From assembly GCA_017646765.1 (NCBI GenBank), contig JAGCMD010000094.1:1-36737 (forward strand): a stretch of 36,737 nt of DNA, in the 5' to 3' direction. Positions 7,597 through 15,383 of this stretch are shown in pieces. The stretch is from Elusimicrobiaceae bacterium (GTDB taxonomy: Bacteria; Elusimicrobiota; Elusimicrobia; Elusimicrobiales; Elusimicrobiaceae). Within the stretch, counting starts at the first letter, position 1. Every line of letters starts with the position of its first letter. A program made the translations under genes and the position numbers. Under the pieces are notes generated by a model. That model was given only the letters and a program-made list of their open reading frames with translations. It did not search any database and was not told the origin of the DNA.

Positions 7597-8463
7597 TTAA
7601 GGATGAGTTGAAGCGCGCAGCTGTTTAACGCGCTCGGCCACACGGTCAATTACCCACTCGGGGGTAGAAGCACCGGCGGTGATAAATATCTTTTTTGCTT
7701 TTAAAATTTGTGTTTCGTCTAGTTCTTTTTCCGTTTCCACATGTTGCACAGCCGACGAAAGTTCGCGGCACAGTACGGCCAACCGCGCGGTGTTGGCGCT
7801 GTGTTTGCCGCCTACCACAATTACCAAATCGGCATTTTGGGCAAATTCAATGGTTTCTTTCTGACGGTCTTTGGTCGGTTGGCAAATGGTGTTGGAAATT
7901 TGACACATATCGGCGTGTTTTTTTATTTCTTCGGCGGTCTGATAAAAAACGCTTTCTTTTTGAGTGGTTTGAGATACTACATTTACCTTGTCAAAATGCG
8001 GTAGTTTTTTAGCTTCTTCCGGGCCGGATACTACGGTGCCGCGGCCTTGGGTGTAGCCCATTAAACCGATCACTTCGGCATGTTCTCCGTCGCCGACGAT
8101 AACGGTATGATAGCCTTGCCTGGCGAATTTATCAATAATGTTTTGCGCGTGTTTGACCAGCGGACACGTGGCGTCTACCACTTCCATGCCGCAGGATTCT
8201 ATTTCCTGCTGAAACTGGGGGGTAATGCCGTGGGCGCGGATAACAAGTACGCCGGATTTATCAGTAGCTTGATGCGGAAAATCAATGGAAGTAATATGCT
8301 TAGCCGAGAGCATATCGGTTACCTGCTTATTATGAATAAGCGGGCCGATGGTATAAACGGGTTTTTGCCCGGCGGCAAGCTCCAGCACTTTATCAATAGC
8401 GCTTTTAACCCCGGGGCAGAAACCGGCCCGTTTAGCTACAATAACGTCTTGTTCTTTTTCCAT
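7597..8463 (-). CDS. ispH: 4-hydroxy-3-methylbut-2-enyl diphosphate reductase IspH (LytB)
   Basis: This 288-residue iron-sulfur reductase carries out the last step of the MEP isoprenoid pathway, making IPP and DMAPP. The three cluster cysteines are visible in GFCPGV near the N-terminus, ATCPLVKH in the middle and NTICQPTKDRQ in the last third. HSANTARL and AGASTPEWVID are also characteristic. I choose the ATG at 8463. TATAAT (8470-8475, minus strand) lies exactly 6 nt upstream of it, the spacing seen for other genes here that lack a Shine-Dalgarno sequence. An in-frame ATG at 8469 directly abuts the hexamer and would add Met-Ser. The gene follows the ThDP lyase gene by about 30 nt and may have its own promoter. 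Confidence 0.95.
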   Translation of the reverse strand: MEKEQDVIVAKRAGFCPGVKSAIDKVLELAAGQKPVYTIGPLIHNKQVTDMLSAKHITSIDFPHQATDKSGVLVIRAHGITPQFQQEIESCGMEVVDATCPLVKHAQNIIDKFARQGYHTVIVGDGEHAEVIGLMGYTQGRGTVVSGPEEAKKLPHFDKVNVVSQTTQKESVFYQTAEEIKKHADMCQISNTICQPTKDRQKETIEFAQNADLVIVVGGKHSANTARLAVLCRELSSAVQHVETEKELDETQILKAKKIFITAGASTPEWVIDRVAERVKQLRASTHP

Positions 8464-8469
8464 ACTCAT

Positions 8470-8475
8470 ATTATA
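8470..8475 (-). promoter_or_regulatory. -10-like TATAAT close to ispH start (leaderless candidate)
   Basis: A perfect TATAAT on the minus strand with 6 nt to the ATG at 8463 and no Shine-Dalgarno sequence. No good -35 is visible at 16-18 bp. If active, it gives ispH and the genes behind it an internal, leaderless transcript. Confidence 0.4.
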
Positions 8476-8497
8476 GAAAAATTAACCCCGCACGCGT

Positions 8498-10267
8498 TTA
8501 GAACTTGGCCTTTTGATAAGTTTTTCTGTCTAAAAACGGGAACATATCCTCTAAAGTCGGACTTTGCAACGTACCATCCGGCAATTTGCGGGCGGAAAGT
8601 TTAGGGGCAAAAATATAATCCGAAAGGCAATCCACCTCGCACAGCAAGGGCCCTTTGTGTTGCAAAACGCGTTTGATTTGGGAGGACAACTCTTTGTTTT
8701 TGGCAATGCGTAAAGCGGGCAAACCAAACGCGTTGGCTATATGTACAAAGTCCGGCACTTCTACGCCGCTGGAAGTATTACAGCCGGTCAAACGGCCTTT
8801 AAAGAAATTATTTTGTGTTTGGAAAATAGAGTGATATTCGCCGTTTTTAAGGACAAAAATTTTAAGCGGCAGTTTGTTTGTTTTAACGGTTTGTAATTCT
8901 TGCAAGTTCATCATGATACTGCCGTCTCCCTCCAGACAAATAACCGGTTGGCCGCTTGCCGCGCACGCCCCCATAGCCGCGGGCAGGCCGTAGCCCATAG
9001 AAGCACAGCCCGAGTTAGAAAATGCGCGCTGGTTTTGTTTAAGGTGAGCCGCTTGAAAAAAAGCCACGAAAGCGGTTGCATTTGCCGCCACGATGGTTTG
9101 CCCGGCGGGTAATTGCTTGGTCAATGTGTCCATAAACAAATAGGGGTGGACTTTGCCGTTACCGGAAAACGTAAATTCTCCTAAAGGCGAAAAATCATGT
9201 CGTAACTGTTGGCAATGCGCGTGCCAGGTGTTTGTGCCTAAGGGTTTTGTGAGATGTTTTAGTAAAAAAGGCAAAACTTCTTTTAGATTGGCACAAATAG
9301 GCAGCTCCGGCGTAACGGTAGGTTTTTTAAGTTCCGCGGGGTCAATATCCACAACGATTTTTTGGGCATTTTTGGCAAAGTTCTCCCAGTTATAACTAAC
9401 CTGCCGGATATTGTTGCGCGTGCCCAGAAATAAAATAACATCCGCATTTTGCAACGTAAAGTTGCCGGCCCGTTGCCCGATAGTGCCAATGCGCCCGGCG
9501 AATAAGGGGTGATTTTCCGGCACGAGGTCTAAGCCGTTAAAAGTAGTAACTACCGGGATTTTCGTTTGGACCAGTAACTTTAAAAACTCTTTTTGTACTC
9601 CGGCCAAGCGGATACCGTGTCCGGCTACAATAAGCGGTTTTTTTGCTTGGGAAAGCAGCTTAATTGCTTTTTGCAAAAGGGCAGTCGGATAAGTTCTTGA
9701 GGAGATCGGCCGCTTAAATTTTTTTAACTTTTTAGCATCAATTTGGCGGGCCTGTACATCTAACGGAATATCTAACCATACTGGGCCGGGCCGTCCGGTA
9801 GTGGCCCAAAAGATGGCTTCCTCCAAAATAGCCGCCACGTCTTCGGGGCGGCGCAGGGAACAGGCGTATTTCGTTATGGGCGTTACCACGCGTATGATGT
9901 CGGTCTCTTGGTCGCCTAATTGCCGAAGCGGCAGTTGCGGGCAGCTGGCTAACGTGGTGGCGCGTTTGACTTGTCCGGAAATAAATAATACCGGGGCGCT
10001 GTCTGTCCACGCCCCAAAAACACCGTTTAAACAATTTAGCCCGCCCGGCCCGGTCGTTACGCATACAACGGAGAGTTGTTGTTTGGTGCGGGCATACCCC
10101 TCTGCGGCCATGGCGCAAGCTTGTTCGTGGTGATTGAAAACGAGTTTGATTTTTTTACTTTTCCCGAAGCTATCGTTTAAATGCATGGCTCCGCCGCCGG
10201 TTACCATAAACACGTGACGTACGCCGTATTGTTCAAGCCGTTTAACAATATAATCGGAAAGTTTCAT
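8498..10267 (-). CDS. ThDP-dependent acetolactate synthase-like enzyme of a sugar cassette
   Basis: A 589-residue protein with the three-domain fold of thiamine-diphosphate enzymes. It has an N-terminal PYR domain with catalytic Glu48 (FNHHEQACAMAAEGYA) and TTGPGGLNCLNGVFGAW, a central domain, and a C-terminal PP domain with the cofactor motif GDGS (about 445-448) followed by VLKNGEYHSI. It resembles acetolactate synthase large subunits, but no ilvN or other branched-chain amino acid gene is nearby. It is instead the fourth gene of a run with RfbH, an SDR and a NeuB-like synthase. YerE, an IlvB homologue of the yersiniose pathway, adds a two-carbon unit from pyruvate to a CDP-4-keto-3,6-dideoxysugar made with an RfbH homologue. 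A similar two-carbon transfer to an activated deoxysugar is my inference. Confidence 0.8.
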   Translation of the reverse strand: MKLSDYIVKRLEQYGVRHVFMVTGGGAMHLNDSFGKSKKIKLVFNHHEQACAMAAEGYARTKQQLSVVCVTTGPGGLNCLNGVFGAWTDSAPVLFISGQVKRATTLASCPQLPLRQLGDQETDIIRVVTPITKYACSLRRPEDVAAILEEAIFWATTGRPGPVWLDIPLDVQARQIDAKKLKKFKRPISSRTYPTALLQKAIKLLSQAKKPLIVAGHGIRLAGVQKEFLKLLVQTKIPVVTTFNGLDLVPENHPLFAGRIGTIGQRAGNFTLQNADVILFLGTRNNIRQVSYNWENFAKNAQKIVVDIDPAELKKPTVTPELPICANLKEVLPFLLKHLTKPLGTNTWHAHCQQLRHDFSPLGEFTFSGNGKVHPYLFMDTLTKQLPAGQTIVAANATAFVAFFQAAHLKQNQRAFSNSGCASMGYGLPAAMGACAASGQPVICLEGDGSIMMNLQELQTVKTNKLPLKIFVLKNGEYHSIFQTQNNFFKGRLTGCNTSSGVEVPDFVHIANAFGLPALRIAKNKELSSQIKRVLQHKGPLLCEVDCLSDYIFAPKLSARKLPDGTLQSPTLEDMFPFLDRKTYQKAKF

Positions 10268-11350
10268 TTATAATCCCCGCTCTTCAATGAGTTTTTTTAG
10301 TTTCGGATTGTGCGCATAGGGAGAATCAATTTGGCTAATGTTAATAGGAGCGTCTTTTTTAATATCGGTCAATAACACTTCCCCGCGCATCAGCTCCCGG
10401 CAAGAGATTTGCCCTTTTTGTAGCGGAATAGCCAAGTATACATCTTCGTCGCTCAGTTTGTGTCCTTTGGGCAAATCCCACCGGGCGTATACGCCGCGTA
10501 CAAGAGCGTCCAAATAGGTGATTTCTTTGCGGGCGGGTAAGTGTTTGACATCCGGGCTGTGGCCGCAACAGGCTACCGCACGCTGATAGGCTTTTATCCA
10601 TCGGTCTATATCTTGCGGTAATGAGCAATAGGGGGAAACCGGTATGTCGTCGGCCTCAATATCAATGTGCCGTTCAAATGTGCGGGCCCCTTTGGCGTAA
10701 GCCATTTGGATAGATTCTTCCAATAGTTCGTTGTGCTCGTGCGTGGAAAAACCAATCACGTGCCCCGGATAGCGGTTTTTCAAAAAATCAATTTGATTGA
10801 GTTCCATTTCTTCTCTTTCCGCCGGATAAATGCTCACACAATGGTTAATAGCCAGCGGGATATCGCGGTGTTCAAAGAAAGTAACCAAATCGTCAATGCT
10901 TTTAAGCGAGCTGCCCCCCGTAGACACAATGACCGGTTTGCGGGTAGTAGCAATTTTTTCAATTAGCACCCAATCGTTTAAATCCGAACTGGCTATTTTA
11001 AGAATATCTACCCCCAACTTGACGCATGTATCTACCGAGTATTCATCAAAGGGAGTAGCCATCGGAATGCATCCGCTTTGCCGTACCGCATCAACCAGAA
11101 GCTGGTATTGTTTAACATCCATTTTAGTAGCTATGGTTTTTTTAATATAGCGGATATCTTGGCGGGTTTTAAAATCTTTGTGAATAAAAGAGTCTACATC
11201 GCGGAATTGTAACTTAATAGCGGCACGGACGTTGTTAAAGCGGACAATTTTTGAAAAATCTTCAATGATTTTCAACCCGCGCTTTAATTGCCCCCAATGA
11301 TTGTTGGCAAGTTCCAGTACAAACAAGTCTTCAAAGATTTTATTCTTCAT
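10268..11350 (-). CDS. NeuB-family PEP-condensing synthase (sialic acid synthase-like)
   Basis: A 360-residue NeuB-family protein, whose members condense phosphoenolpyruvate with an aldose to form nonulosonic acids. The TIM barrel shows VLELANNHWGQLKRG (counterpart of NeuB EIGxNHxG), FDEYSVD, LKIASSDLND, VSTGGSS, the HCVSIYPA loop, IGFSTHE and FERHID. The C-terminal SAF-like antifreeze domain starts near RGVYARWDLPKGHKLS and includes IPLQKGQISCRELM. The WG in NNHWG and the STHE motif differ from classical sialic acid synthases, so the sugar acceptor is likely different. The stop directly abuts the ThDP lyase start, and the gene lies 5 nt behind the SDR. The product may be an unusual octulosonate or nonulosonate linked to the rfbH-derived deoxysugar, which is speculative. 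Confidence 0.82.
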   Translation of the reverse strand: MKNKIFEDLFVLELANNHWGQLKRGLKIIEDFSKIVRFNNVRAAIKLQFRDVDSFIHKDFKTRQDIRYIKKTIATKMDVKQYQLLVDAVRQSGCIPMATPFDEYSVDTCVKLGVDILKIASSDLNDWVLIEKIATTRKPVIVSTGGSSLKSIDDLVTFFEHRDIPLAINHCVSIYPAEREEMELNQIDFLKNRYPGHVIGFSTHEHNELLEESIQMAYAKGARTFERHIDIEADDIPVSPYCSLPQDIDRWIKAYQRAVACCGHSPDVKHLPARKEITYLDALVRGVYARWDLPKGHKLSDEDVYLAIPLQKGQISCRELMRGEVLLTDIKKDAPINISQIDSPYAHNPKLKKLIEERGL

Positions 11351-11355
11351 ACATT

Positions 11356-12243
11356 TTATTTATCGTGCAACAATAACGATTTATCCAACTTTTCCAAATG
11401 CGCCGTGTAATAATCAAACAACGCTGTTATGGCTTCTGCGGGTGGTGTGAAGGTAAGGCCGGGCATTTCTGCCTTTAACCGGGCATTGCTGCCGGAGTAG
11501 TTAAGCCCGTATCCTTCCTTGGCTATACAGATGCCGTTTTGGCGTCCGCCCAGACGTTCTACCAATTGGGCGGCCTCCAGTAATTCCAATTCGTTGTCCG
11601 GAGTTACATTGTAGCATTTGTATTTGGCCGGATGTGAGAGAAAATAATCAAGTACCGGCATTAAATCGTCTACGTAAAGGTAACTAAAACGACGGTTTTG
11701 ACGTAAGGTGATGGGCAAATCAAATAAGGTTTTGCAAACGGCGTTGGAAATAAAACGGATTTCCCAGTCTTCGTATTTTCCGAAAATACCGAAAATGTTT
11801 AAGTTAACGGCGTTGGGAATATGTTGGATACGTTGGTATTGGGTATATTTACACAAACTATGCTCATCTGTACCGACATGGGTACCGATTTGTTCTTCGC
11901 GCACCAGGCGGTTGTCGGCGGCCACATCATATACGGCCCCGCTGCCTATATTGATGAATTTTCTCCATTTATCCGCGTGGCGGACTAAATTATCAAACAT
12001 CTGCATATTGGTTTTTAACAAATCTTTATGGTCTTTCGCATTGCGGTGGCCGGGCTTGGCGGCGGCGTGGATAACTGCGTCAAACGTATGCCGGCAGAAA
12101 AAGGCATCTACGACGGAAGAATTTGTTAAGTCCAGCTCGCTGTGCCCGGGGGAAACAATTTCATATTTATCGGCCAAAAAACTTTCCCGGATATTTTTTC
12201 CGATAAAACCGCTGCCGCCGGTAAGTAATATTTTTTTACGCAT
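11356..12243 (-). CDS. NAD(P)-dependent SDR epimerase/dehydratase, sugar cassette
   Basis: A 295-residue extended short-chain dehydrogenase. The Rossmann motif GGSGFIG (9-15) opens the protein, and IHAAAKPGHRN (59-69) and NIGSGAVYD (98-106) are typical of nucleotide-sugar epimerases, reductases and dehydratases. The expected catalytic YxxxK reads H128-SLC-K132, so the general acid/base Tyr appears to be His. The codon CAT is unambiguous in the sequence, though the alignment is by eye. Such a change could alter or abolish redox chemistry. The gene overlaps rfbH by 8 nt and precedes the NeuB-like gene by 5 nt, so it should act on the same activated deoxysugar, for example as a 4-ketoreductase or epimerase. 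Confidence 0.82.
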   Translation of the reverse strand: MRKKILLTGGSGFIGKNIRESFLADKYEIVSPGHSELDLTNSSVVDAFFCRHTFDAVIHAAAKPGHRNAKDHKDLLKTNMQMFDNLVRHADKWRKFINIGSGAVYDVAADNRLVREEQIGTHVGTDEHSLCKYTQYQRIQHIPNAVNLNIFGIFGKYEDWEIRFISNAVCKTLFDLPITLRQNRRFSYLYVDDLMPVLDYFLSHPAKYKCYNVTPDNELELLEAAQLVERLGGRQNGICIAKEGYGLNYSGSNARLKAEMPGLTFTPPAEAITALFDYYTAHLEKLDKSLLLHDK

Positions 12244-13588
12244 GTGTTTTTACAAAGTCATGGATAGTTTGGGCGATTTTGGCGAGTTCTTTTTCGCCGA
12301 GTGCCGGGAAAACGCCCACCCAAAATGTATGATTCATAATAAAATCGGTATTCGGCAAAAGCGCATACTCTTTTTCGGTCAAATCACACGACCGCAAAAG
12401 CGGTGAGTGGCCGATACGCAGCGAAATTTCGTTTTCGGTCATCATGGGCTGGCGCAGCAAATTCCCTCCGAAAAGTTGCCGCGTGCCGACGCCGTGATTT
12501 TCCAAATATTCTACCAGTTGTTGCTTGGTAAACGGAGCCGTGGGTCTGACGGAGATTAAGAAACCGAACCACGCGGCCCGCACATTTTCTTGAACGGTCG
12601 GTAAAATCAAATAATCTTGTAAATCGGCTAACGCGTTTGATAAAAAGGCGGCATTTTGGGTGCGTTTTTGTAAATAGTCGGGTAATTTTTTAAGTTGGCT
12701 AACGCCCAAAGCCGCTTGCCAATCGGTAATTTTCAAATTAAAACCGGCGTGTGAGTACGTGTATTTGTGGTCGTAGCCGAAGGGCAACTTCCCAAGTTGC
12801 ATTTGAAAGCGTTTTCGGCAAGAATTATCGTGCCCGGGTTTGCAAAAACAGTCGCGCCCCCAATCTCGCAGCGAAAGCATAATGCGGTAGAGTTGCGGAT
12901 CGCTGGTCACCGCGGCGCCGCCTTCGCCCATCGTTAGGTGGTGAGCCGGGTAAAAACTAAATGTGCCGATATGCCCAATCGTGCCGGCTTTTCGGTTGTT
13001 CCACTCGGCACCCAAAGCATCACACGTGTCTTCAATTAACCACAGGTTGTGTTTTTGGCACAAACGCAAAATTTCGTCCATATCAAACATATTGCCTAAG
13101 GTGTGCGCCAAAAAAATTACTTTTGTTTTTGGGGAAATCGCTGCCTCTATTTGGGTGGGATCAATGTTGTACGAACCGATTTCACAATCTACGAACACGG
13201 GGACCAGCCCGTTTTGAATAATGGGCGCAACCGTGGTGGGAAATCCGGCCGCTACGGTGATAACTTCGTCCCCTTTTTGCACGCGCCGCGCGCCGAGCCG
13301 GGGGGAAGTCAAAGCCGAAAGAGCCAGCAAATTGGCCGACGAGCCGGAATTGACCGTCAGCGCAAAAGGCGTACCTAAAAACCGGGCAAAGTCTTGTTCA
13401 AATTGGTCGTTAAACCGGCCGGAGGTCAGCCACATATCTAGGCTGGCATCAATAAGTTGCAGGAGATCATCTTCGCCCAACAGTTTGCCGGAAGGGGGAA
13501 CATAGGTAAAATCTTTGCGCTTAGCGTGAACCCCACGGTAATACGCGCGGGCGGCCTCTTTGACTTTTTCTCTTAATTCTTTTTCCAT
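12236..13588 (-). CDS. rfbH: CDP-4-keto-6-deoxyglucose 3-dehydratase RfbH (E1)
   Basis: A 450-residue aminotransferase-fold enzyme of the RfbH/E1 type. E1 uses pyridoxamine phosphate and a [2Fe-2S] cluster for C3 dehydration of CDP-4-keto-6-deoxyglucose toward 3,6-dideoxysugars. The Schiff-base Lys of aminotransferases is replaced by His in SFYPAHHLTMGEGG (His216), the hallmark of this family. Candidate cluster cysteines are C189 (IEDTCD) and the group C247, C249, C257 (GRDCFCKPGHDNSC). HKYTYSHAGFNLKITDWQAALG is also characteristic. An AAGGG-type ribosome site precedes the ATG. It heads the eight-gene minus-strand run. The partner genes rfbF (cytidylyltransferase), rfbG (4,6-dehydratase) and the E3 reductase are not in the window and must lie elsewhere if the pathway is complete. 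Confidence 0.93.
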   Translation of the reverse strand: MEKELREKVKEAARAYYRGVHAKRKDFTYVPPSGKLLGEDDLLQLIDASLDMWLTSGRFNDQFEQDFARFLGTPFALTVNSGSSANLLALSALTSPRLGARRVQKGDEVITVAAGFPTTVAPIIQNGLVPVFVDCEIGSYNIDPTQIEAAISPKTKVIFLAHTLGNMFDMDEILRLCQKHNLWLIEDTCDALGAEWNNRKAGTIGHIGTFSFYPAHHLTMGEGGAAVTSDPQLYRIMLSLRDWGRDCFCKPGHDNSCRKRFQMQLGKLPFGYDHKYTYSHAGFNLKITDWQAALGVSQLKKLPDYLQKRTQNAAFLSNALADLQDYLILPTVQENVRAAWFGFLISVRPTAPFTKQQLVEYLENHGVGTRQLFGGNLLRQPMMTENEISLRIGHSPLLRSCDLTEKEYALLPNTDFIMNHTFWVGVFPALGEKELAKIAQTIHDFVKTHA

Positions 13589-13650
13589 ACGTTTTCCCTT
13601 TGCCCACTTTTTATAGGGCGCTTTATATTATCATAACATATTAACGCCCA

Positions 13651-13678
13651 TAAAAAACCCCCGCACCGGGCGGGGGTT
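13651..13678 (-). terminator. Intrinsic terminator of the 13711 gene
   Basis: Read on the minus strand, a 9-bp stem (13656-13664 with 13670-13678), GC-rich with a 5-nt loop, is followed by TTTTTT. It separates the secreted-protein gene from the rfbH operon, so the latter should have its own promoter in 13589-13650. TATAAA occurs there, but no convincing -35 is visible. Confidence 0.85.
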
Positions 13679-13710
13679 AAACCCAAGCTGTTTTTAATTA
13701 CTTGGCTACA

Positions 13711-14244
13711 TTAGTATAATTCGTGCGCGGCTCCTCTGGCTTGTTCCCAGGTCATGATACCGGAATGCCAAAACAGCCATTCTTTGTAACGGAAGCGTGC
13801 CTCTTTAAGGATCGGTAATATCTCATACTGTCCGTAGCCGGCGTTTTTTTTCATGATTTGTTGAAGTTCGTTCTCTATGAGTAAGATGTTTTTAAAGAAA
13901 GTTTTTTCATCTTTGTTTCCGTCAGCAATTTCGCTGAAGACAACGAGCATGTTCGCTAGATGGCGTGTAAACTGGTCGTTGTTGTGTGCTTCTAACTGTA
14001 ATCTTAATCCAAAAAGGACCGCCTGGTTGCGGGCTTCAAAATCGTCGTCATCGGTAGCAGCTTTTTTTAGGGCGGCTTGGACGGCGGCTTTTTCTATTGC
14101 GCGGGTAATGTTTTGGGTTAAGTCGGCCTTGGCCGAGACGTTATGCGTGGCGGCAAAATTCGGTTGGCGGATAGTTGCGTTGCGGGCTTCAACGGACATA
14201 ACGCAAACGGCCAACAAGAATAGCATAATCATGCTTTTTTTCAT
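13711..14244 (-). CDS. Secreted helical protein of unknown function, paralogue of the 14370 gene
   Basis: A 177-residue protein with a signal peptide (MKKSMIMLFLLAVCVMSVEA, cleavage probably after EA). The mature region is predicted mostly helical. It shares a diverged pattern with the upstream neighbour: a DLTQNITRAIEKAAVQAALK segment matching DLTKRIESSVQKAALKAEM, a middle RHLANMLVVFSEI matching SHLKKIVQVFDEL, an ILPILKEARFRYKEWLF matching LLPTLRQGSYYYRYEKYLF, and a final MTWEQA matching MTWDEA. The two are clearly old tandem duplicates. No catalytic motif or known domain is recognised. The gene has AGGAGA upstream and its own terminator. The location should be periplasmic or extracellular. 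Confidence 0.8.
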   Translation of the reverse strand: MKKSMIMLFLLAVCVMSVEARNATIRQPNFAATHNVSAKADLTQNITRAIEKAAVQAALKKAATDDDDFEARNQAVLFGLRLQLEAHNNDQFTRHLANMLVVFSEIADGNKDEKTFFKNILLIENELQQIMKKNAGYGQYEILPILKEARFRYKEWLFWHSGIMTWEQARGAAHELY

Positions 14245-14324
14245 AAAAGGGTTTTCTCCTGTTAAATAACGACTTTATACTTTAATTGATGCTGGGGTAT
14301 TTGGACCAAACAATCTTGGGATTA

Positions 14325-14357
14325 GGAAAAAACACCCCGCCCTAAGGCGGGATGTTT
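14325..14357 (-). terminator. Intrinsic terminator of the 14370 gene
   Basis: On the minus strand, a GC-rich stem (14346-14351 with 14336-14341, tetraloop CTAA) extends through one mismatch into A-T pairs and is followed by a T-run (14327-14332). It lies 12 nt after the stop codon. Confidence 0.8.
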
Positions 14358-14369
14358 GGTGACTAAGAA

Positions 14370-14921
14370 TTACATAGAGTGCATCATGCGTACATCATTC
14401 ATTATTCCTACGTTTACGGCTTCATCCCAAGTCATGACGTTATAGCGCGAAAATACATAATCAAATAAGTATTTTTCGTACCGATAATAGTAGCTGCCCT
14501 GGCGTAAAGTCGGCAAAAGCGATTTTTCCGCAAAAGTTTTATCTTTTTGGAGAACTTCTTTTACCTGTGCTTCAAGGGTATTCATTTTATTGACAAAATC
14601 ATGTAAATAGACGTCTTCTTCGCCGGTGAGCTCGTCAAATACTTGTACGATTTTTTTCAAGTGCGAGGTGAGTGCGTCATTGGCGTGTTGGCTTAAAAAC
14701 AACGCCAAGTTGCTTTTAACAACTATGTTTTTGACTTTGCTTTCGGTCGGGATGGAAAAATCGCTTCCCATTTCGGCCTTTAGTGCAGCTTTTTGTACCG
14801 AACTTTCAATTCTTTTTGTCAGATCGGTGTTGACGGAAACTTTAGCCAAACCTGCGTTATGCGCTTGCGCGGCGATAACGGAAAACCCTAATAGCAATAC
14901 GGCCAATAATCCTTTTTTCAT
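14370..14921 (-). CDS. Secreted helical protein of unknown function, paralogue of the 13711 gene
   Basis: A 183-residue protein with a signal peptide (MKKGLLAVLLLGFSVIAAQA, cleavage after AQA). The mature chain is helical, with the motifs shared with the adjacent paralogue (DLTKRIESSVQKAALKA, HLKKIVQVFDEL, MTWDEA). It differs by the ending NDVRMMHSM and the tyrosine-rich segment YYYRYEKYLFDYVFSRY. The ribosome site AAAGGAGA lies well placed before the ATG. Each copy has its own terminator, so the pair was probably duplicated as independent transcription units. Function is unknown; export is the only secure prediction. Confidence 0.8.
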   Translation of the reverse strand: MKKGLLAVLLLGFSVIAAQAHNAGLAKVSVNTDLTKRIESSVQKAALKAEMGSDFSIPTESKVKNIVVKSNLALFLSQHANDALTSHLKKIVQVFDELTGEEDVYLHDFVNKMNTLEAQVKEVLQKDKTFAEKSLLPTLRQGSYYYRYEKYLFDYVFSRYNVMTWDEAVNVGIMNDVRMMHSM

Positions 14922-15084
14922 GGGACACTCTCCTTTTTATATTTTCGGCCCGCTGGGAGCCTTACACTATAATTTTACCATTTTATTAAACCGAAACCAG
15001 GGCCAAAAGACCTAGGCGCAAGGGCTTTTTGGACCTATATGGTTGTACCGTTACCCCAAGGATAAGTTCCGGATATATACTATT

Positions 15085-15113
15085 TTAAATCGGTATGCAA
15101 AATTTGATACAAT
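15085..15113 (+). promoter_or_regulatory. Candidate extended -10 promoter of the structured leader RNA
   Basis: TGATACAAT (TG at 15105-15106, -10 TACAAT at 15108-15113) is an extended -10 element. The -35 (TTAAAT, 15085-15090, 17-bp spacer) is weak. Transcription would start near 15120. Confidence 0.4.
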
Positions 15114-15119
15114 ACGATA

Positions 15120-15383
15120 TATTTAATTTGAGAAGGAGTAAATTTTTTTCTCAAGCCTTCAATGTGGCTTGATTACAATTGATACTGTTTTTGGAGGGGC
15201 CAACCCACTCTTTTGCTTTCGCAAAAGTGATTCTGAACCAAAAATAGTCGCTATCGCCGATAGAAACGGACTAATTACCCGGTTTTATCGGCGAGTAATC
15301 CTGTTTCTGATTTTGTATCAGCGATGGGTAGGCGGCTGTTTATTTGAGAGTTCAGAATCACTCAAATAACAGCCGTCTTTTTT
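15120..15383 (+). ncRNA. Structured leader RNA or independent small RNA ending in a terminator
   Basis: This non-coding stretch is unusually rich in base pairing. In order: hairpin 15151-15157/15166-15172; hairpin 15206-15229 with a TTTC loop; a perfect 13-bp long-range helix 15226-15238 with 15350-15362; inside it helices 15246-15252/15331-15337 (with G-U pairs), 15253-15257/15321-15325 and 15263-15267/15303-15307; and an alternative stem of TCGCCGAT with ATCGGCGA. It ends in an intrinsic terminator (15331-15383). The 13-bp helix uses the terminator loop and closing pairs, so the two folds compete. This fits a riboswitch or attenuator for the enzyme at 15418. The closed rod shape also recalls 6S-type RNAs. 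I recognise no known riboswitch consensus. Confidence 0.5.
15331..15383 (+). terminator. Intrinsic terminator upstream of the 15418 gene
   Basis: An almost perfect 17-18-bp stem (15331-15348 with 15361-15377), 12-nt loop and TTTTTT at 15378-15383. It lies only about 35 nt before the next start codon, so that gene needs either read-through or a promoter inside this short gap. Confidence 0.88.

Noticed and set aside
8080-8604. A 174-codon plus-strand frame over ispH and the end of the ThDP gene
   Set aside because: It lies antisense to two confidently identified genes and has no recognisable motif.
8498-10267. Anabolic acetolactate synthase (ilvB)
   Set aside because: No ilvN, ilvC or other branched-chain gene is nearby and the gene is embedded in a sugar cassette; similarity alone does not support ilvB.
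13589-13650. Promoter for the rfbH operon
   Set aside because: TATAAA and TATGAT-like hexamers are present, but no -35 at proper spacing could be supported, so no precise site is listed.
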